From contig NZ_JBHTDD010000005.1 of the NCBI RefSeq assembly GCF_042666615.1, positions 124,001-188,000 on the forward strand: DNA of 64,000 nucleotides, written 5' to 3'. The notes beneath the pieces were generated by a model, which worked only from the letters and a program-made list of their open reading frames with translations, made no database searches and was not told the DNA's origin. Source of the DNA: KBS50 sp042666615 (GTDB lineage Bacteria; Actinomycetota; Actinomycetes; Mycobacteriales; Micromonosporaceae). Of this stretch, positions 52,954-62,637 are shown in pieces (position 1 is the stretch's first letter; each line of letters begins with the position of its first letter). Position numbers and translations under genes: made by a program.

Positions 52954-54440
52954 CGCTCACCGCCGGTGACCCGGGCAGCAGCCAACTTGCCGGAGATCAG
53001 CACCATCGGTACTCCGACGCCGGGTTGCGTCCCGGAGCCGACGAATACCACATTGGACAGCCCTCGATGCAGGTTGGTCGGCCGGAACGGCCCGGTCTGG
53101 AGGAACGTGTGCGCGGCGGCGAACGGCGTACCGGCGGCCATCCCGAGATCGGCCCAGTCGGCGGGGGTGACCGTGCGCAGTACCTCGACGCCGTCGGCGA
53201 ACCCGACGTACCCGCGCTCCTCCAGCGTGCGCATCAGGTCGTCGGCGTACCTCCGGGTGAGGTCGCCACGCCAGTCGAGATCGGCCTTCGCCAGGTTGGG
53301 CACCGGGGCCAACACGTAGTAGGACTGCCGGCCGGCCGGCGCCATCGACGGATCGGTCCGGCTCGGGTTGGTGACCAGCAGGGACGGGTCGGACATCAGC
53401 CGGCCCTGTTTGATCACCTCGGTGAAGGTTCGCTTCCACGGCCGGCCGAAGTGGATGTTGTGGTGGGCGATTGTCGAGTAGCCCTGCCGGGAGCCCACAT
53501 GCAGCACCACACAGGACGGGGAGTAGGTCAACCGCCGGGCCCGGCCCGGCGGCAGCAGATCCCGGTACGCCACCGGCAGATCCGGGTTGAGCACCACCAC
53601 GTCGGCCGCGATCCGCTCACCGTCGCTTGTCACGACGGCGGTGGCCCGGCCGTTCGCCGTCGCCACCCGGCTCACCGTGGTGCCGTACCGGAGCTGCACG
53701 CCGTGCTTCTCGGCGGCGCCGGCCAGCGCGCGGGGGACCGCGTGGATGCCGCCGCGTGGGAAGTAGACCCCGGCCACCGAGTCGAGGTATCCGATGACGG
53801 CGTAGATGGCGAGCGCGTCGTGCGGCGCAAGCCCGGCGTACATCGCCTGGAAGGAGAAGATCCGGCGGGTACGCGGGTCGCGGAAGAACTGGTCGACCTT
53901 GGTCTGGAGGCGGCGGAACGCCCCGCTGCCGAGCAGCCGCAGCAGGTTGCCGGTGAGCAGGTCGGTCGGCGCGTCCAGATTCCGGTCGATGAAGTCGGCG
54001 CGCTCCAGCCGCCACAGCTCCCGGGCGAAGTCGACGAACCGCAGGTAGCCGTCGGCCTCGCGGGGCCCGCACACCCGGGAGATCTCCCCGGCCATCCGGA
54101 CCGTGTCGGTGATGACGTCCAGGGTGGAGCCGTCCGGATAGTAGGCCCGGTACGCCGGATCGAGCGGGGTCAGGTCCAACCAGTCGGCCAGCTCCTCGCC
54201 GACCGCCCCCAGCGCCTCGGCGATCAGGTCCGGCATGGTCAGCACGGTAGGACCGGTGTCGAACTCGTAGCCGTCGAGCGTCAGCCGGCCGGCCCGCCCG
54301 CCCGGCACCGGTTCCCGTTCCAGCACCGTCACCTGCCGGCCGCTGCCCGCCAGATGCAGGGCACAGGCCAATCCACCGAGTCCGGCGCCGACCACCACCA
54401 CATGATCGGTACGCCCGGTAACCGTCCGCACGTCGCTCAC
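52950..54440 (-). CDS. crtI: phytoene desaturase
   Basis: A 496-residue CrtI-family FAD enzyme. The N-terminal dinucleotide fold is HVVVVGAGLGGLACALHLAG, with GGRAGRLTLDGYEFDTGPTV following. The C-terminal signature VVFVGSGTQPGVGVPMVLIS is the bacterial-type phytoene dehydrogenase motif. It introduces double bases of conjugation into phytoene, giving up to lycopene. It lies after crtE and is coupled to idi by a 4-base overlap. Confidence 0.95.
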   Translation of the reverse strand: MSDVRTVTGRTDHVVVVGAGLGGLACALHLAGSGRQVTVLEREPVPGGRAGRLTLDGYEFDTGPTVLTMPDLIAEALGAVGEELADWLDLTPLDPAYRAYYPDGSTLDVITDTVRMAGEISRVCGPREADGYLRFVDFARELWRLERADFIDRNLDAPTDLLTGNLLRLLGSGAFRRLQTKVDQFFRDPRTRRIFSFQAMYAGLAPHDALAIYAVIGYLDSVAGVYFPRGGIHAVPRALAGAAEKHGVQLRYGTTVSRVATANGRATAVVTSDGERIAADVVVLNPDLPVAYRDLLPPGRARRLTYSPSCVVLHVGSRQGYSTIAHHNIHFGRPWKRTFTEVIKQGRLMSDPSLLVTNPSRTDPSMAPAGRQSYYVLAPVPNLAKADLDWRGDLTRRYADDLMRTLEERGYVGFADGVEVLRTVTPADWADLGMAAGTPFAAAHTFLQTGPFRPTNLHRGLSNVVFVGSGTQPGVGVPMVLISGKLAAARVTGGER

Positions 54441-54457
54441 CTCCCGTACCGCATTCG

Positions 54458-55696
54458 TCAGGCCCGCCGGTGGGTCGCGGCCACCGCGAGGTCGCCGAGC
54501 GCCCGGCGGGCGGCGGCGCCGATCGCCGCCCCGTCCAGCGCGGTCAGTGCCTCCGCGACCCGCTGGTCGATCAGCCGCTCGACCCGTGCCACGGCACCGG
54601 TCGCGGTCACCACGTCGGCCAGCTCGCGGATCCGCCCGGCGGCGACCGGCGGATCGTCCCGGTCGACCTCGTTCAGCGCGGCCCGTTGCACCGGCGTGGC
54701 CAGCTCTCGGGCGAGCATGAGCAGCGCCGTCGGCTTGCCGCGGACCAGGTCGTCGCCGGCCGGCTTGCCGGTCGTGTCCGGGTCACCATAGACCCCGAGC
54801 AGGTCGTCGCGGAGTTGGAACGCCTCCCCGACCGCGAGTCCGTACCGGGAGTAGGCACCGGTCAACGCCGCGTCCCGCCGCAGGCCGGCCAGGGCGGCGC
54901 CGAACAGCAACGGGCTCTGCACCGTGTAGCTGGCGGTCTTGTACCGCGCGACGCGCAGTGCCCGGTCCACCGACCAGGTCCGGGCGGCGGTTTCCCCGAG
55001 CACGTCGAGATACTGCCCGGCCACCGTCTCCACCCGCATCTGGTCGTAGCAGCGTCGGGCCTCCAGGATGGTGCCCGGCGACAGGCCGGCGTGGCCGAGT
55101 AGCCGGTCGGCCCAGATCAGGCAGAGGTCGCCGACGAGCACGGCGGCGGCCTCGCCGAACCGGGCGGCGTCACCGTCCCGCCCGGCGGCCAGGTGCTGAG
55201 CGGTCAGCACCCGATGGGCGGTGGGCCGGCCCCGGCGGGTGGCGGACGCGTCCATCACGTCGTCGTGCACAAGCGCGAACGCGTGCAGGAGTTCCAGGGC
55301 GGCCAACGCCGGCAGGACCGGACCGATCGGCTTGCCCTCGCCAACCACTCCCCGCCAGCCCCAGTACGCGAAGGTCGGCCGGATCCGTTTGCCGCCAGCC
55401 AGCACCGCCTCCCGGGCGACCTGTGCGAACTCGCCGACAGCCGGGTCGATGCCTGTCAATTCGTCGACCTGCCCGCCCAGGAATGCGGTCAGGGTGTCCT
55501 CGATGGCCCGACGGATGTCGACGTGGCTGCCGGGCTCGACGTCGTCGCCGGTGTGCAGCGCCAGCGCGGTCTCCGGCCGGACGGTGGCGGTGGCGGACAT
55601 GACGGCGGGCGGCGCGGCGGTCGTGGTGGTGGGCGTCGCAGCGGGCGCGAGTCTGGCCAGGGGGATCGCGTTACCCGCAACGGCTTCGTTGGCCAC
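54458..55696 (-). CDS. crtE: geranylgeranyl (polyprenyl) diphosphate synthase
   Basis: A 412-residue trans-prenyltransferase. First Asp-rich motif DDVMD in LLHAFALVHDDVMDASATRR; second DD in EAFQLRDDLLGVYGD. GGKRIRPTF is the substrate-binding motif. The N-terminal ~35 residues are Ala/Thr/Pro-rich and not conserved; GTG 55696 is the longest start. It makes the C20 precursor for the phytoene synthase encoded divergently. Predicted -10 TAGGGT on the minus strand near 55708-55714, with direct repeats at the -35. Confidence 0.92.
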   Translation of the reverse strand: MANEAVAGNAIPLARLAPAATPTTTTAAPPAVMSATATVRPETALALHTGDDVEPGSHVDIRRAIEDTLTAFLGGQVDELTGIDPAVGEFAQVAREAVLAGGKRIRPTFAYWGWRGVVGEGKPIGPVLPALAALELLHAFALVHDDVMDASATRRGRPTAHRVLTAQHLAAGRDGDAARFGEAAAVLVGDLCLIWADRLLGHAGLSPGTILEARRCYDQMRVETVAGQYLDVLGETAARTWSVDRALRVARYKTASYTVQSPLLFGAALAGLRRDAALTGAYSRYGLAVGEAFQLRDDLLGVYGDPDTTGKPAGDDLVRGKPTALLMLARELATPVQRAALNEVDRDDPPVAAGRIRELADVVTATGAVARVERLIDQRVAEALTALDGAAIGAAARRALGDLAVAATHRRA

Positions 55697-55725
55697 GCGG
55701 CCGAGCGTACCCTAAGGTCAGACAT

Positions 55726-55750
55726 TGCGTCGATTGGTGCGTCGATTTGG
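55726..55750. promoter_or_regulatory. direct repeats in the crtE-crtB divergent promoter
   Basis: TGCGTCGATT occurs at 55726-55735 and 55738-55747, a 12-base period. On the crtE side the repeats overlap the position of the -35 box for the TAGGGT -10 element. Tandem repeats over the -35 box are how CarH-type repressors bind, so this is the likely operator of the MerR/B12-like regulator. Confidence 0.65.
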
Positions 55751-55817
55751 GCGCGCGTGGGATCTCGGCGGTCCGGCCGCCGACCAGGGGAAGCCCTGCC
55801 GATCAGAAGGAGGGCCG

Positions 55818-56735
55818 GTGGAAACGGACCTCGCCGCCGCCTATGAACGCTGCCGTGAGCTGCACAAACGGCATGGTCGTACCTACTATCTCGCGACCCG
55901 CCTGCTGCCGAGGTGGAAACGCCGACACGTCCACGCGTTGTACGGCTTCACCCGGTACGCCGACGAGATCGTCGACCGCACCGGAGACCTGCCGCCCGCC
56001 GAGCGGGCCGCCCGGTTGACCGACTGGTCCGACCGGTTCGTCGCCGGACTGCACGGCGCGCCGGTGGACGACCCGCTGCTGCCCGCCGTGCTGCACACGA
56101 TCGCCGCCTTCGACCTCGATCGGGCCGACTTCTCGTCGTTCCTGCGCAGCATGGCAATGGATCTCACGGTCGCCTCGTACCCCACCTACGACGATGTACT
56201 CGACTACATGGAGGGTTCGGCGGCGGTGATCGGCACGATGATGCTGCCGATCCTCGGCAGCAGCGACCCGGCAGCCGCCCGCGAACCGGCCCGCCAGCTC
56301 GGCTTCGCCTTCCAGCTCACCAACTTCATCCGGGACGTCGCCGAGGACCTCGACCGGGGCCGCACCTACCTGCCGGACGAGGACCTGGCCAAGTTCGGCG
56401 TCGACCGGGACGACCTGACTGACGCCGCGCGACGGCAGGTGTCCCCACCGCGGGTCCGGGAGCTGATCGAGTTCGAGGTGAGCCGCGCCCAGGCTCACTA
56501 CGCCGCCGCCGCTCCCGGCATCCTGCTGCTGGAACCCGCCTCCCAGGCGTGCATGCGGACCGCGTACGCGCTCTACGGCGGCATCCTGGACGAGATCGCG
56601 GCGGCCGGCTTCGACGTGTTCGCCCGGCGTGCCGTCGTGCCGAACCGCCGGCGGCTGGCCGTGGCCGGTCGCTCGTTGCTGACCCGCCCCGGAGCGCCGG
56701 TGCCGCTTCCCGGGCCGGCCCGGGGCGCCGGGTGA
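55818..56735 (+). CDS. crtB: phytoene synthase
   Basis: A 305-residue squalene/phytoene synthase joining two GGPP molecules. Asp-rich motifs: YADEIVD (first) and NFIRDVAEDLDRGRTYLPDEDL (second); TYYLATRLLPRWKRRHVHAL is typical of the N-terminus. GTG 55818 has AAGGAGGG upstream. Its stop overlaps the photolyase start (GTGA), so crtB-phr is one operon divergent from crtE-crtI-idi. Confidence 0.95.
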   Translation: METDLAAAYERCRELHKRHGRTYYLATRLLPRWKRRHVHALYGFTRYADEIVDRTGDLPPAERAARLTDWSDRFVAGLHGAPVDDPLLPAVLHTIAAFDLDRADFSSFLRSMAMDLTVASYPTYDDVLDYMEGSAAVIGTMMLPILGSSDPAAAREPARQLGFAFQLTNFIRDVAEDLDRGRTYLPDEDLAKFGVDRDDLTDAARRQVSPPRVRELIEFEVSRAQAHYAAAAPGILLLEPASQACMRTAYALYGGILDEIAAAGFDVFARRAVVPNRRRLAVAGRSLLTRPGAPVPLPGPARGAG

Positions 56736-58039
56736 GCGGCGGCACCGCCGTCGTGCTGTTCACCCGCGACCTGCGGGTGCACGACAACCCGGCGCTGGCC
56801 GCCGCGTGCGCCACCTTCGACCGGGTGGTCCCGCTGTTCGTCCTGGACCCGGAGCTGGCCGGGCTGGCGGCGAACCGGCACCGGTTCCTGCACGACAGCC
56901 TGGCCGACCTGCGGGACGCGCTCCAGGAGCGGGGCGGCGACCTGGTGGTCCGCCGCGGCGACCCGGTCGCCGAGACCATCCGGCTGGCCCGGAAGGTCGG
57001 CGCCCGGGGCGTCGCGCTGTCCGCCGACGTCAGCCACTACGCGCGGCGCCGGGAGCGCCGGCTGCGGGACGAGTGCGAACGGCACCGGCTGTTGCTCAAG
57101 CTGTTTCCCGGCATCACCGTGGTCGACCCGGGAGCGTTGACCCCGGGCGGCGGCGGGGACCACTACCGGGTCTTCTCCCCGTACCACCGGAGTTGGCTGG
57201 CCACCACCTGGCGCGACGAGGCGCCCGCGCCCCGGACGGTCCACCTGCCCGCTGACCTGCCCGCGGGACGGTTGCCGGGCGCGCCGCGCGCCGACTCGCC
57301 CGGCCTGCCCACCGGCGGCGAGCGCGCCGGTCGCCGCCGGCTTCGCGACTGGTTGACCGAGATCGACCGGTACGCCGAGCGGCACGACGACATGGCCGGC
57401 GACGGCACCTCGCGGCTCAGCCCGTACCTGCGCTTCGGCTGCCTGTCCCCGCTGTCGGTGGCGCGCGCGGCGCCCGACCGGGACGGCGAGTTCGTCCGCC
57501 AGGTGTGCTGGCGCGACTTCTACTACCAACTGGCGCTCGCCAACCCGGGCCTGTCCCGGACGGCGATCCGGAGCCGCAACGACACCGACTGGCGGACCGA
57601 CGCCGACGCGCTGGCCGCGTGGGCCGAGGGACGCACCGGGGTGCCCATCGTGGACGCCGGGATGCGGCAGCTGCGGGCCGAGGGCTGGATGCACAACCGG
57701 GCCCGGCTGATCACCGCCGGCTACCTGACCAAAAAGCTCAAGCTCGACTGGCGGACTGGGCTGGACGTCTTCTATCGCTGGCTGGTCGACGGTGACGTGC
57801 CGAACAACTCGGGCAACTGGCAGTGGGTGGCCGGCGTCGGCACCGACACCCGGCCACACCGCGGCTTCAACCCGATCCGCCAGGCGCACCGCTTCGACCC
57901 GGACGGCGAGTACGTCCGGCGGTACGTCCCCGAGCTGGCCAGTGTTTCCGGGAAGGCCGTGCACGAGCCGTGGAAGCTCCCGCCCGATGTCCGCCGCCAG
58001 CTCGACTATCCGCCACCACTGACCGGATACGACGGCTAG
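56732..58039 (+). CDS. phr: deoxyribodipyrimidine photolyase
   Basis: A 435-residue cryptochrome/photolyase-family protein that repairs UV-induced pyrimidine dimers with light. The N-terminal antenna domain starts TAVVLFTRDLRVHDNPALAA. The FAD domain has GTSRLSPYLRFGCLSP, VRQVCWRDFYYQLAL, GMRQLRAEGWMHNRARLITA and SGNWQWVAGVGTDTRPHRGF. It is translationally coupled to crtB, an established light-stress grouping in actinomycetes. Confidence 0.95.
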   Translation: MSGGTAVVLFTRDLRVHDNPALAAACATFDRVVPLFVLDPELAGLAANRHRFLHDSLADLRDALQERGGDLVVRRGDPVAETIRLARKVGARGVALSADVSHYARRRERRLRDECERHRLLLKLFPGITVVDPGALTPGGGGDHYRVFSPYHRSWLATTWRDEAPAPRTVHLPADLPAGRLPGAPRADSPGLPTGGERAGRRRLRDWLTEIDRYAERHDDMAGDGTSRLSPYLRFGCLSPLSVARAAPDRDGEFVRQVCWRDFYYQLALANPGLSRTAIRSRNDTDWRTDADALAAWAEGRTGVPIVDAGMRQLRAEGWMHNRARLITAGYLTKKLKLDWRTGLDVFYRWLVDGDVPNNSGNWQWVAGVGTDTRPHRGFNPIRQAHRFDPDGEYVRRYVPELASVSGKAVHEPWKLPPDVRRQLDYPPPLTGYDG

Positions 58040-58053
58040 AACTCGTCAACCAG

Positions 58054-58921
58054 TCAGTGCCCCACGGGTCGGTCCGGAGAGTCCAGCGGTCGTTCCAACG
58101 CGACGAAGACCAGGGTGTTGAGGCGGAGCAGGGCATCCCAGTCCTCCTGGCGCACGTCCGGGAAGGCTTCGGTGACCGCCCTCGGCACGGGGCTACCCTC
58201 GGCGGCGTTGAGCAGGTCGCTGAGGGCGATGCCGTGGTCCTTGAGGCCGAACCCGACCGCTTCCCCGCCCCGGCGGATCGGCCGGCGCGGAGTCCGGGAG
58301 GGCGATGTCTTCCAGCCGCCGGAGCACGTGGCGTAGCTTGGCTTTCGTCTCGTCCTGTGTGGGGGAGTCCGGGCGGAGCACCGGCGGCAGGTGGTGCGCA
58401 CGCCAGTGCCGCACCGCCCGCGCCAACTCCGTCGAGGGCTCCCGTCGTACGAGCACACAGGCGGCCCGGAACGCCTCGGCCACCCGACCGGCAGCCGTGT
58501 CGGCATCCATGCCTCCCGAGATGGCGATGCCGACCAGGGCGTCCAGGACGGACACCAGTTGCCGGTCGGTCGTGGCCGCCACCAGCTGCCGGATGGATTC
58601 GGTGTCACGCCAGTCGAGCGGATGCTCCGCCAGGTAACCGGAGTACAGCAGCAGCTTGGCCGCCATCGCCTCCGGCTCGAACTCCGCGTCGTTGTCCCAC
58701 CCGCCCTGCCCGTTGAAGATCGCGATCGTTTCAGGGGCGAAGGATCCAAGGGATCGGACGTTGTCCAACAGTGTTTCGATCTGCTCGGCGCGTGACCTCA
58801 CGTGGTCGACCACGGCGCCCGACGGCGGTGCGGCGCATCCGTTCGCGGCTATCGCCCCGACCTCGACCAGGGCCCACAGTGGCGCGTAGAGGTCGTACGC
58901 CATGGAGGTCTCGCTCAACAC
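58054..58921 (-). pseudogene. hypothetical gene with a frameshift
   Basis: Two overlapping minus-strand frames each have good codon bias for part of the way. The first runs from GTG 58921 (or ATG 58903, AYDLYAPLWALVEVGAIAAN) to about 58270. The second continues GGEAVGFGLKDHGIALSDLL to a stop at 58054. The switch lies in a G-rich run (CCGGGGCGGGG), so a one-base indel, or a sequencing error, splits a protein of about 288 residues. No family recognised; predicted soluble and helical. The upstream 108-residue gene is 17 bases away. Confidence 0.65.
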
Positions 58922-58938
58922 GTCACGTACCTGCTCAA

Positions 58939-59259
58939 CTAGCTGTTCACCGCGGGCCAGGTCGCCGTGACGATCCTGAGGTCATCGGACTGGACATACA
59001 CCGCGCCGGTGCTCGCGTGGGCGGCCAGTGACGCGATCACCTCGTCGGCGCGGTCCCCGGGCCTGTGCGAGCGGATGGGAGAGGGCACCCGGACGGGGCC
59101 GTCGGCTGGGTCTTCACAACCATCGACACCGCGTAAGCGGGCGAACCCCTCCACCGGGCCGTCATACCAGTCGAGGACGATCACATGGGCAAGGCCCACC
59201 TCGGCGGGGTTCAGGTCGGCCAGTTGCCCGACCGGGTCCAGATTCTCCTCGTCACGCAT
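58939..59259 (-). CDS. hypothetical protein
   Basis: A soluble protein of about 106 residues (MRDEENLDPVGQLADLNPAE at the start; HVIVLDWYDGPVEGFARL in the middle). No recognised domain. ATG 59259 is preferred to the TTG two codons upstream. It is 17 bases before the frameshifted gene and presumably co-transcribed with it. Confidence 0.65.
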   Translation of the reverse strand: MRDEENLDPVGQLADLNPAEVGLAHVIVLDWYDGPVEGFARLRGVDGCEDPADGPVRVPSPIRSHRPGDRADEVIASLAAHASTGAVYVQSDDLRIVTATWPAVNS

Positions 59260-59383
59260 CGTCAAGGACCATAGCTCGACAGCGATCGGCGGTGGTCAAG
59301 CCGCCGCGTCGCGGGGCTCGAAGCTGACGTGGCGTCGCTGTACGTGACTGGTCGGGAGCGATCGTGTGGGAGATGCTGGCCGG

Positions 59384-60745
59384 GTGACTGACGAACGGGT
59401 TGACGTGGTCGTCCTCGGGCTCGGAGTGGGTGGCGAGGAGGTGGCGGGCAAGCTCGCCGAGGCGGGTCTGTCGGTGGTCGGCATCGACGACGGGCTGGTC
59501 GGCGGGGAGTGCCCGTACTGGGGGTGCATCCCCAGCAAGATGATGATCCGGGCGGCCAACGCGCTGGCCGAGGCGCGTCGGGTCGACGACCTGGCCGGCG
59601 CGGCGACGGTGACGCCGGACTGGGCGCCGGTGGCCAGGCGGATCCGCGAGGAGGCTACCGACAACTGGAACGACGAGGTCGCCATTCGCCGGTTCACCGA
59701 CAAGGGCGGCCGGTTCGTCCGGGGACGCGGGACGCTGGCCGGCCCCGGCCGGGTCCGGGTGGGTGCCGACACCTACCACGCCGGACGCGCGGTCGTCGTG
59801 GGCACCGGCACCGCGCCGTCCGTGCCGCCGATCGACGGTCTCGCCGGCACGCCGTACTGGACCAACCGCGAGGCGATCGAGTGCGCCGAACTGCCCGGGT
59901 CACTTGTGATTCTCGGAGCCGGCGCCATCGGGCTGGAACTGGCCCAGGTGTTCGCCCGGTTCGGGGTCCAGGTGCGGATCATCGAGGCGTACGACCGGGT
60001 GCTCGCCATCGAGGAGCCGGAGGCCAGCGAGGTCGTGGCGGCCGCCCTCCGGGCCGACGGAGTGCAGATCCACACGAGCGCCAGGGCCGAGCGGGTCAGC
60101 CACGGCGACGACGGCTTCACCGTTCACCTGGCCGGTGGTGAGCGGGTGCGCGGCGAGCGGCTGCTGGTTGCCACCGGCCGGTCGGCGCGCCTCGGCGACC
60201 TCGGCATCGACGCGGTCGGCCTCGACCCGCACCAGCGGTTCCTGGCGCCGGACGAGCGGATGCGGGTCGGTGACCGGCTGTGGGCGGTCGGTGACGTGAC
60301 CGGACAGGGTGCCTTCACCCATGTCGCCATGTACCAGGCCGGGATCGCGGTCCGGGACATCCTCGGCGAGGACGGCCCGGGCGCCGACTATCGCGCCCTG
60401 TCCCGGGTCACCTTCACCGATCCCGAGGTGGGTGCGGTGGGACTGACCGAGCGGCAGGCCCGGGAGAAGGGCATCGAGGTGCGGACCGCGAACTCGCCGC
60501 TGCCCTCCTCGACCCGCGGCTGGATCCACAAGGCGGGTAACGAGGGCTTCGTCAAACTGATCGCCGACGCCGAGCGGGGGACAATCGTGGGCGCCACCTC
60601 GGTCGGACCCGCCGGCGGCGAGGTGCTGGGTTGGCTCAGCGTGGCGGTGCACGCCGAGGTGCCGGTGGAGAAGCTACGGCACATGATCTACGCGTACCCG
60701 ACGTTCCACCGGGCCATCGAGGACGCGCTTCGCCGGCTGGGGTAG
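59384..60745 (+). CDS. MerA/Lpd-like pyridine nucleotide-disulfide oxidoreductase
   Basis: A 453-residue flavoprotein. FAD fold VVVLGLGVGGEEVAGKLAEA; redox-active disulphide in GGECPYWGCIPSKM (CX4C); NAD(P) fold VILGAGAIGLELAQVFARFG; C-terminal dimer domain with the His-Glu pair region YAYPTFHRAIEDALRR. It could be a dihydrolipoamide or mycothione-like reductase, or a soluble quinone reductase; without E2 genes nearby I cannot choose. GTG 59384 has GGAGA upstream. Confidence 0.9.
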   Translation: MTDERVDVVVLGLGVGGEEVAGKLAEAGLSVVGIDDGLVGGECPYWGCIPSKMMIRAANALAEARRVDDLAGAATVTPDWAPVARRIREEATDNWNDEVAIRRFTDKGGRFVRGRGTLAGPGRVRVGADTYHAGRAVVVGTGTAPSVPPIDGLAGTPYWTNREAIECAELPGSLVILGAGAIGLELAQVFARFGVQVRIIEAYDRVLAIEEPEASEVVAAALRADGVQIHTSARAERVSHGDDGFTVHLAGGERVRGERLLVATGRSARLGDLGIDAVGLDPHQRFLAPDERMRVGDRLWAVGDVTGQGAFTHVAMYQAGIAVRDILGEDGPGADYRALSRVTFTDPEVGAVGLTERQAREKGIEVRTANSPLPSSTRGWIHKAGNEGFVKLIADAERGTIVGATSVGPAGGEVLGWLSVAVHAEVPVEKLRHMIYAYPTFHRAIEDALRRLG

Positions 60746-60807
60746 GCCGGGAGCCGGACCCGACGAATCGGGTCTACTGTGGGGGGAGCGCAACCGGCCC
60801 GATCAAC

Positions 60808-61584
60808 TCAATTCGCGGCATCCCGGTCGGCCGTGCCATGCCGGCCCGCGCCGGCGGCGAAGCGGGCGGCGCCGGCAGCCGCGTCAGCGGCCAGCGATGA
60901 CATGCCGTGATCCAGTTCGGTCGCCATCGCCTCCGTTTCGGCTCTGCCGGCCGCCGCCAGCACCGACAGCCGGTCGTTACGCAGGCAGGTCTGCGGAAAC
61001 GCGGCGATCTGAGCGGCCAACGCCTCGGCCACGGCCCGCGCGCCGCCGGGCGCCGCGAGCCGGTTCACCAACCCCATCTCATACGCCTCGACGGCCGGCA
61101 CCGGTCGACCGGTGAGAACCAGGTCCATCGCCCGGCTCTCCCCGATCAGCCGGGGCAGCCGCACCGTCCCGCCGTCGATCAGCGGCACGCCCCACCGGCG
61201 GCAGAACACGCCGAGCACCGCGTCCGAATCGGCCACCCGCAGGTCGCACCAGAGCGCCAGTTCCAGGCCGCCGGCGACCGCGTACCCGGAGATGGCGGCG
61301 ATCACCGGCTTGGTCAACGCCATCCGGGTCGGACCCATCGGACCGTCCCCGTCCGCCGCCACCCGGTTGCCGCGCGGGGTGCCGATGGCCAACAGATCGG
61401 CGCCCGAACAGAACGTGCCGCCGGCGCCGCAGAGGACCGCGACCGCCGCCGTCGGATCGGCCTCGAAGGCGCGGAACGCGTCCGCCAGCGCCCGGGCCGT
61501 CGGTCCGTCGACCGCGTTTCGGCTCTCCGGCCGGTCCAGGATCACCGTGGTCACCGGACCGGCGTGCTCCACCCGTACCCCCAT
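60808..61584 (-). CDS. enoyl-CoA hydratase/isomerase family protein
   Basis: A 258-residue crotonase-fold protein: VTTVILDRPESRNAVDGPTA at the start, FCSGADLLAI and ISGYAVAGGLELALWCDLRV for the oxyanion hole, and GVPLIDGGTVRLPRLIGESR. Asp replaces one of the usual catalytic Glu positions, as in many paralogues, so the exact reaction is uncertain. ATG 61584 (MGVRVEHAGPVTT) is the domain start. It follows the EamA gene by four bases. Confidence 0.9.
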   Translation of the reverse strand: MGVRVEHAGPVTTVILDRPESRNAVDGPTARALADAFRAFEADPTAAVAVLCGAGGTFCSGADLLAIGTPRGNRVAADGDGPMGPTRMALTKPVIAAISGYAVAGGLELALWCDLRVADSDAVLGVFCRRWGVPLIDGGTVRLPRLIGESRAMDLVLTGRPVPAVEAYEMGLVNRLAAPGGARAVAEALAAQIAAFPQTCLRNDRLSVLAAAGRAETEAMATELDHGMSSLAADAAAGAARFAAGAGRHGTADRDAAN

Positions 61585-61588
61585 CGGG

Positions 61589-62551
61589 TCAGCATGACCC
61601 CCGCGGACCTGGCCCGCCAGGGTTGGGCGGCGAATTCGGCCCGGCCGGCGGGTCGCCCCGGCGCCGGCGACGGACACTCGTGGAGATCAGCGTCGCCGCC
61701 AGCGCGGCGCCCACCACGCACGCCACCCCCAGCACCTGCGACCAGGCCAGCAGCTCACCCAGCAGCACCATACCCACAAGCGCGCCGATCGCCGGCTCGA
61801 GGCTCAGCAGGATCGCGAAGACGCGGGCCGGCATCCGGCGCAGCGCGGCCAACTCAGCCGTGTACGGCACCACCGAGGAGAGCACCGCCACCCCCGCACC
61901 CAGCACCAGGATCCACGGGTCGAGCAGGTCCGTGCCGCTGCCGGAAACGCCGAACGGCAGCACCGCCAGCGCCCCCACCGCCATCCCGAGGGCCAGGCCG
62001 GAACTGCCACCCACGTGCGTGCTCATCGCCTTGCCGAGCAACACATAACCCGCCCAACCGGCGGCGGTGCCGACGCACAGCAGCAGACCAAGACGGTCCA
62101 CGTGAACGCCGAACACGCCGCTGATCAGCAGCACTCCGGACCCGGCGAGCACCGCGCACAGCACGTCCAGCGCACGGCGGCTCGCGACCAACGACACCAG
62201 CAGCGGACCGGCGAAGCCGATGGTGACCGCCACCCCCAGCGGCACCCGGCTCAACGCCGCGTAGAAGCTGAGATTCATCACCGCCATGGCGAGCCCGAAC
62301 GCGACCACCAGGCCCATGGTCCGCCAACCCAGCCACAAGGCGGGCCGGGCCAGCAGGGCCAGGATCAGGGCGCCGAAACCGAGCCGCAGCAGGGTCGTCC
62401 CACCCGGGCTGGTGGCACCGAATAGCAGCTTGGCCACCGCGGCGCCCACCTGAGTGGAAACCATCCCGAGCAACATGAGCAACGGTGGCGGGACCGCACC
62501 CGATCGGGTGACAGCCGCCAGCAGGTTGGCGCCCGGATACCGGACCGGCAT
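61589..62551 (-). CDS. EamA-family transporter (RhtA-like)
   Basis: A membrane protein of about 320 residues with ten predicted helices in two EamA halves (VGAAVAKLLFGATSPGGTTL and, in the second half, VLSSVVPYTAELAALRRMPA then VFAILLSLEPAIGALVGMVL). The last motif is typical of RhtA-type amino-acid/metabolite exporters. ATG 62551 is a better start than GTG/ATG 62575. It is followed by the enoyl-CoA hydratase gene after four bases. Confidence 0.9.
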   Translation of the reverse strand: MPVRYPGANLLAAVTRSGAVPPPLLMLLGMVSTQVGAAVAKLLFGATSPGGTTLLRLGFGALILALLARPALWLGWRTMGLVVAFGLAMAVMNLSFYAALSRVPLGVAVTIGFAGPLLVSLVASRRALDVLCAVLAGSGVLLISGVFGVHVDRLGLLLCVGTAAGWAGYVLLGKAMSTHVGGSSGLALGMAVGALAVLPFGVSGSGTDLLDPWILVLGAGVAVLSSVVPYTAELAALRRMPARVFAILLSLEPAIGALVGMVLLGELLAWSQVLGVACVVGAALAATLISTSVRRRRRGDPPAGPNSPPNPGGPGPRGSC

Positions 62552-62637
62552 CGATCGCGTGACTACCTCGTACACGAAGGAAACCCTGCCGGTGCCGACC
62601 GAGGTCCGCTACCGAATTCCCGTCGCGCAGAGGCCGC

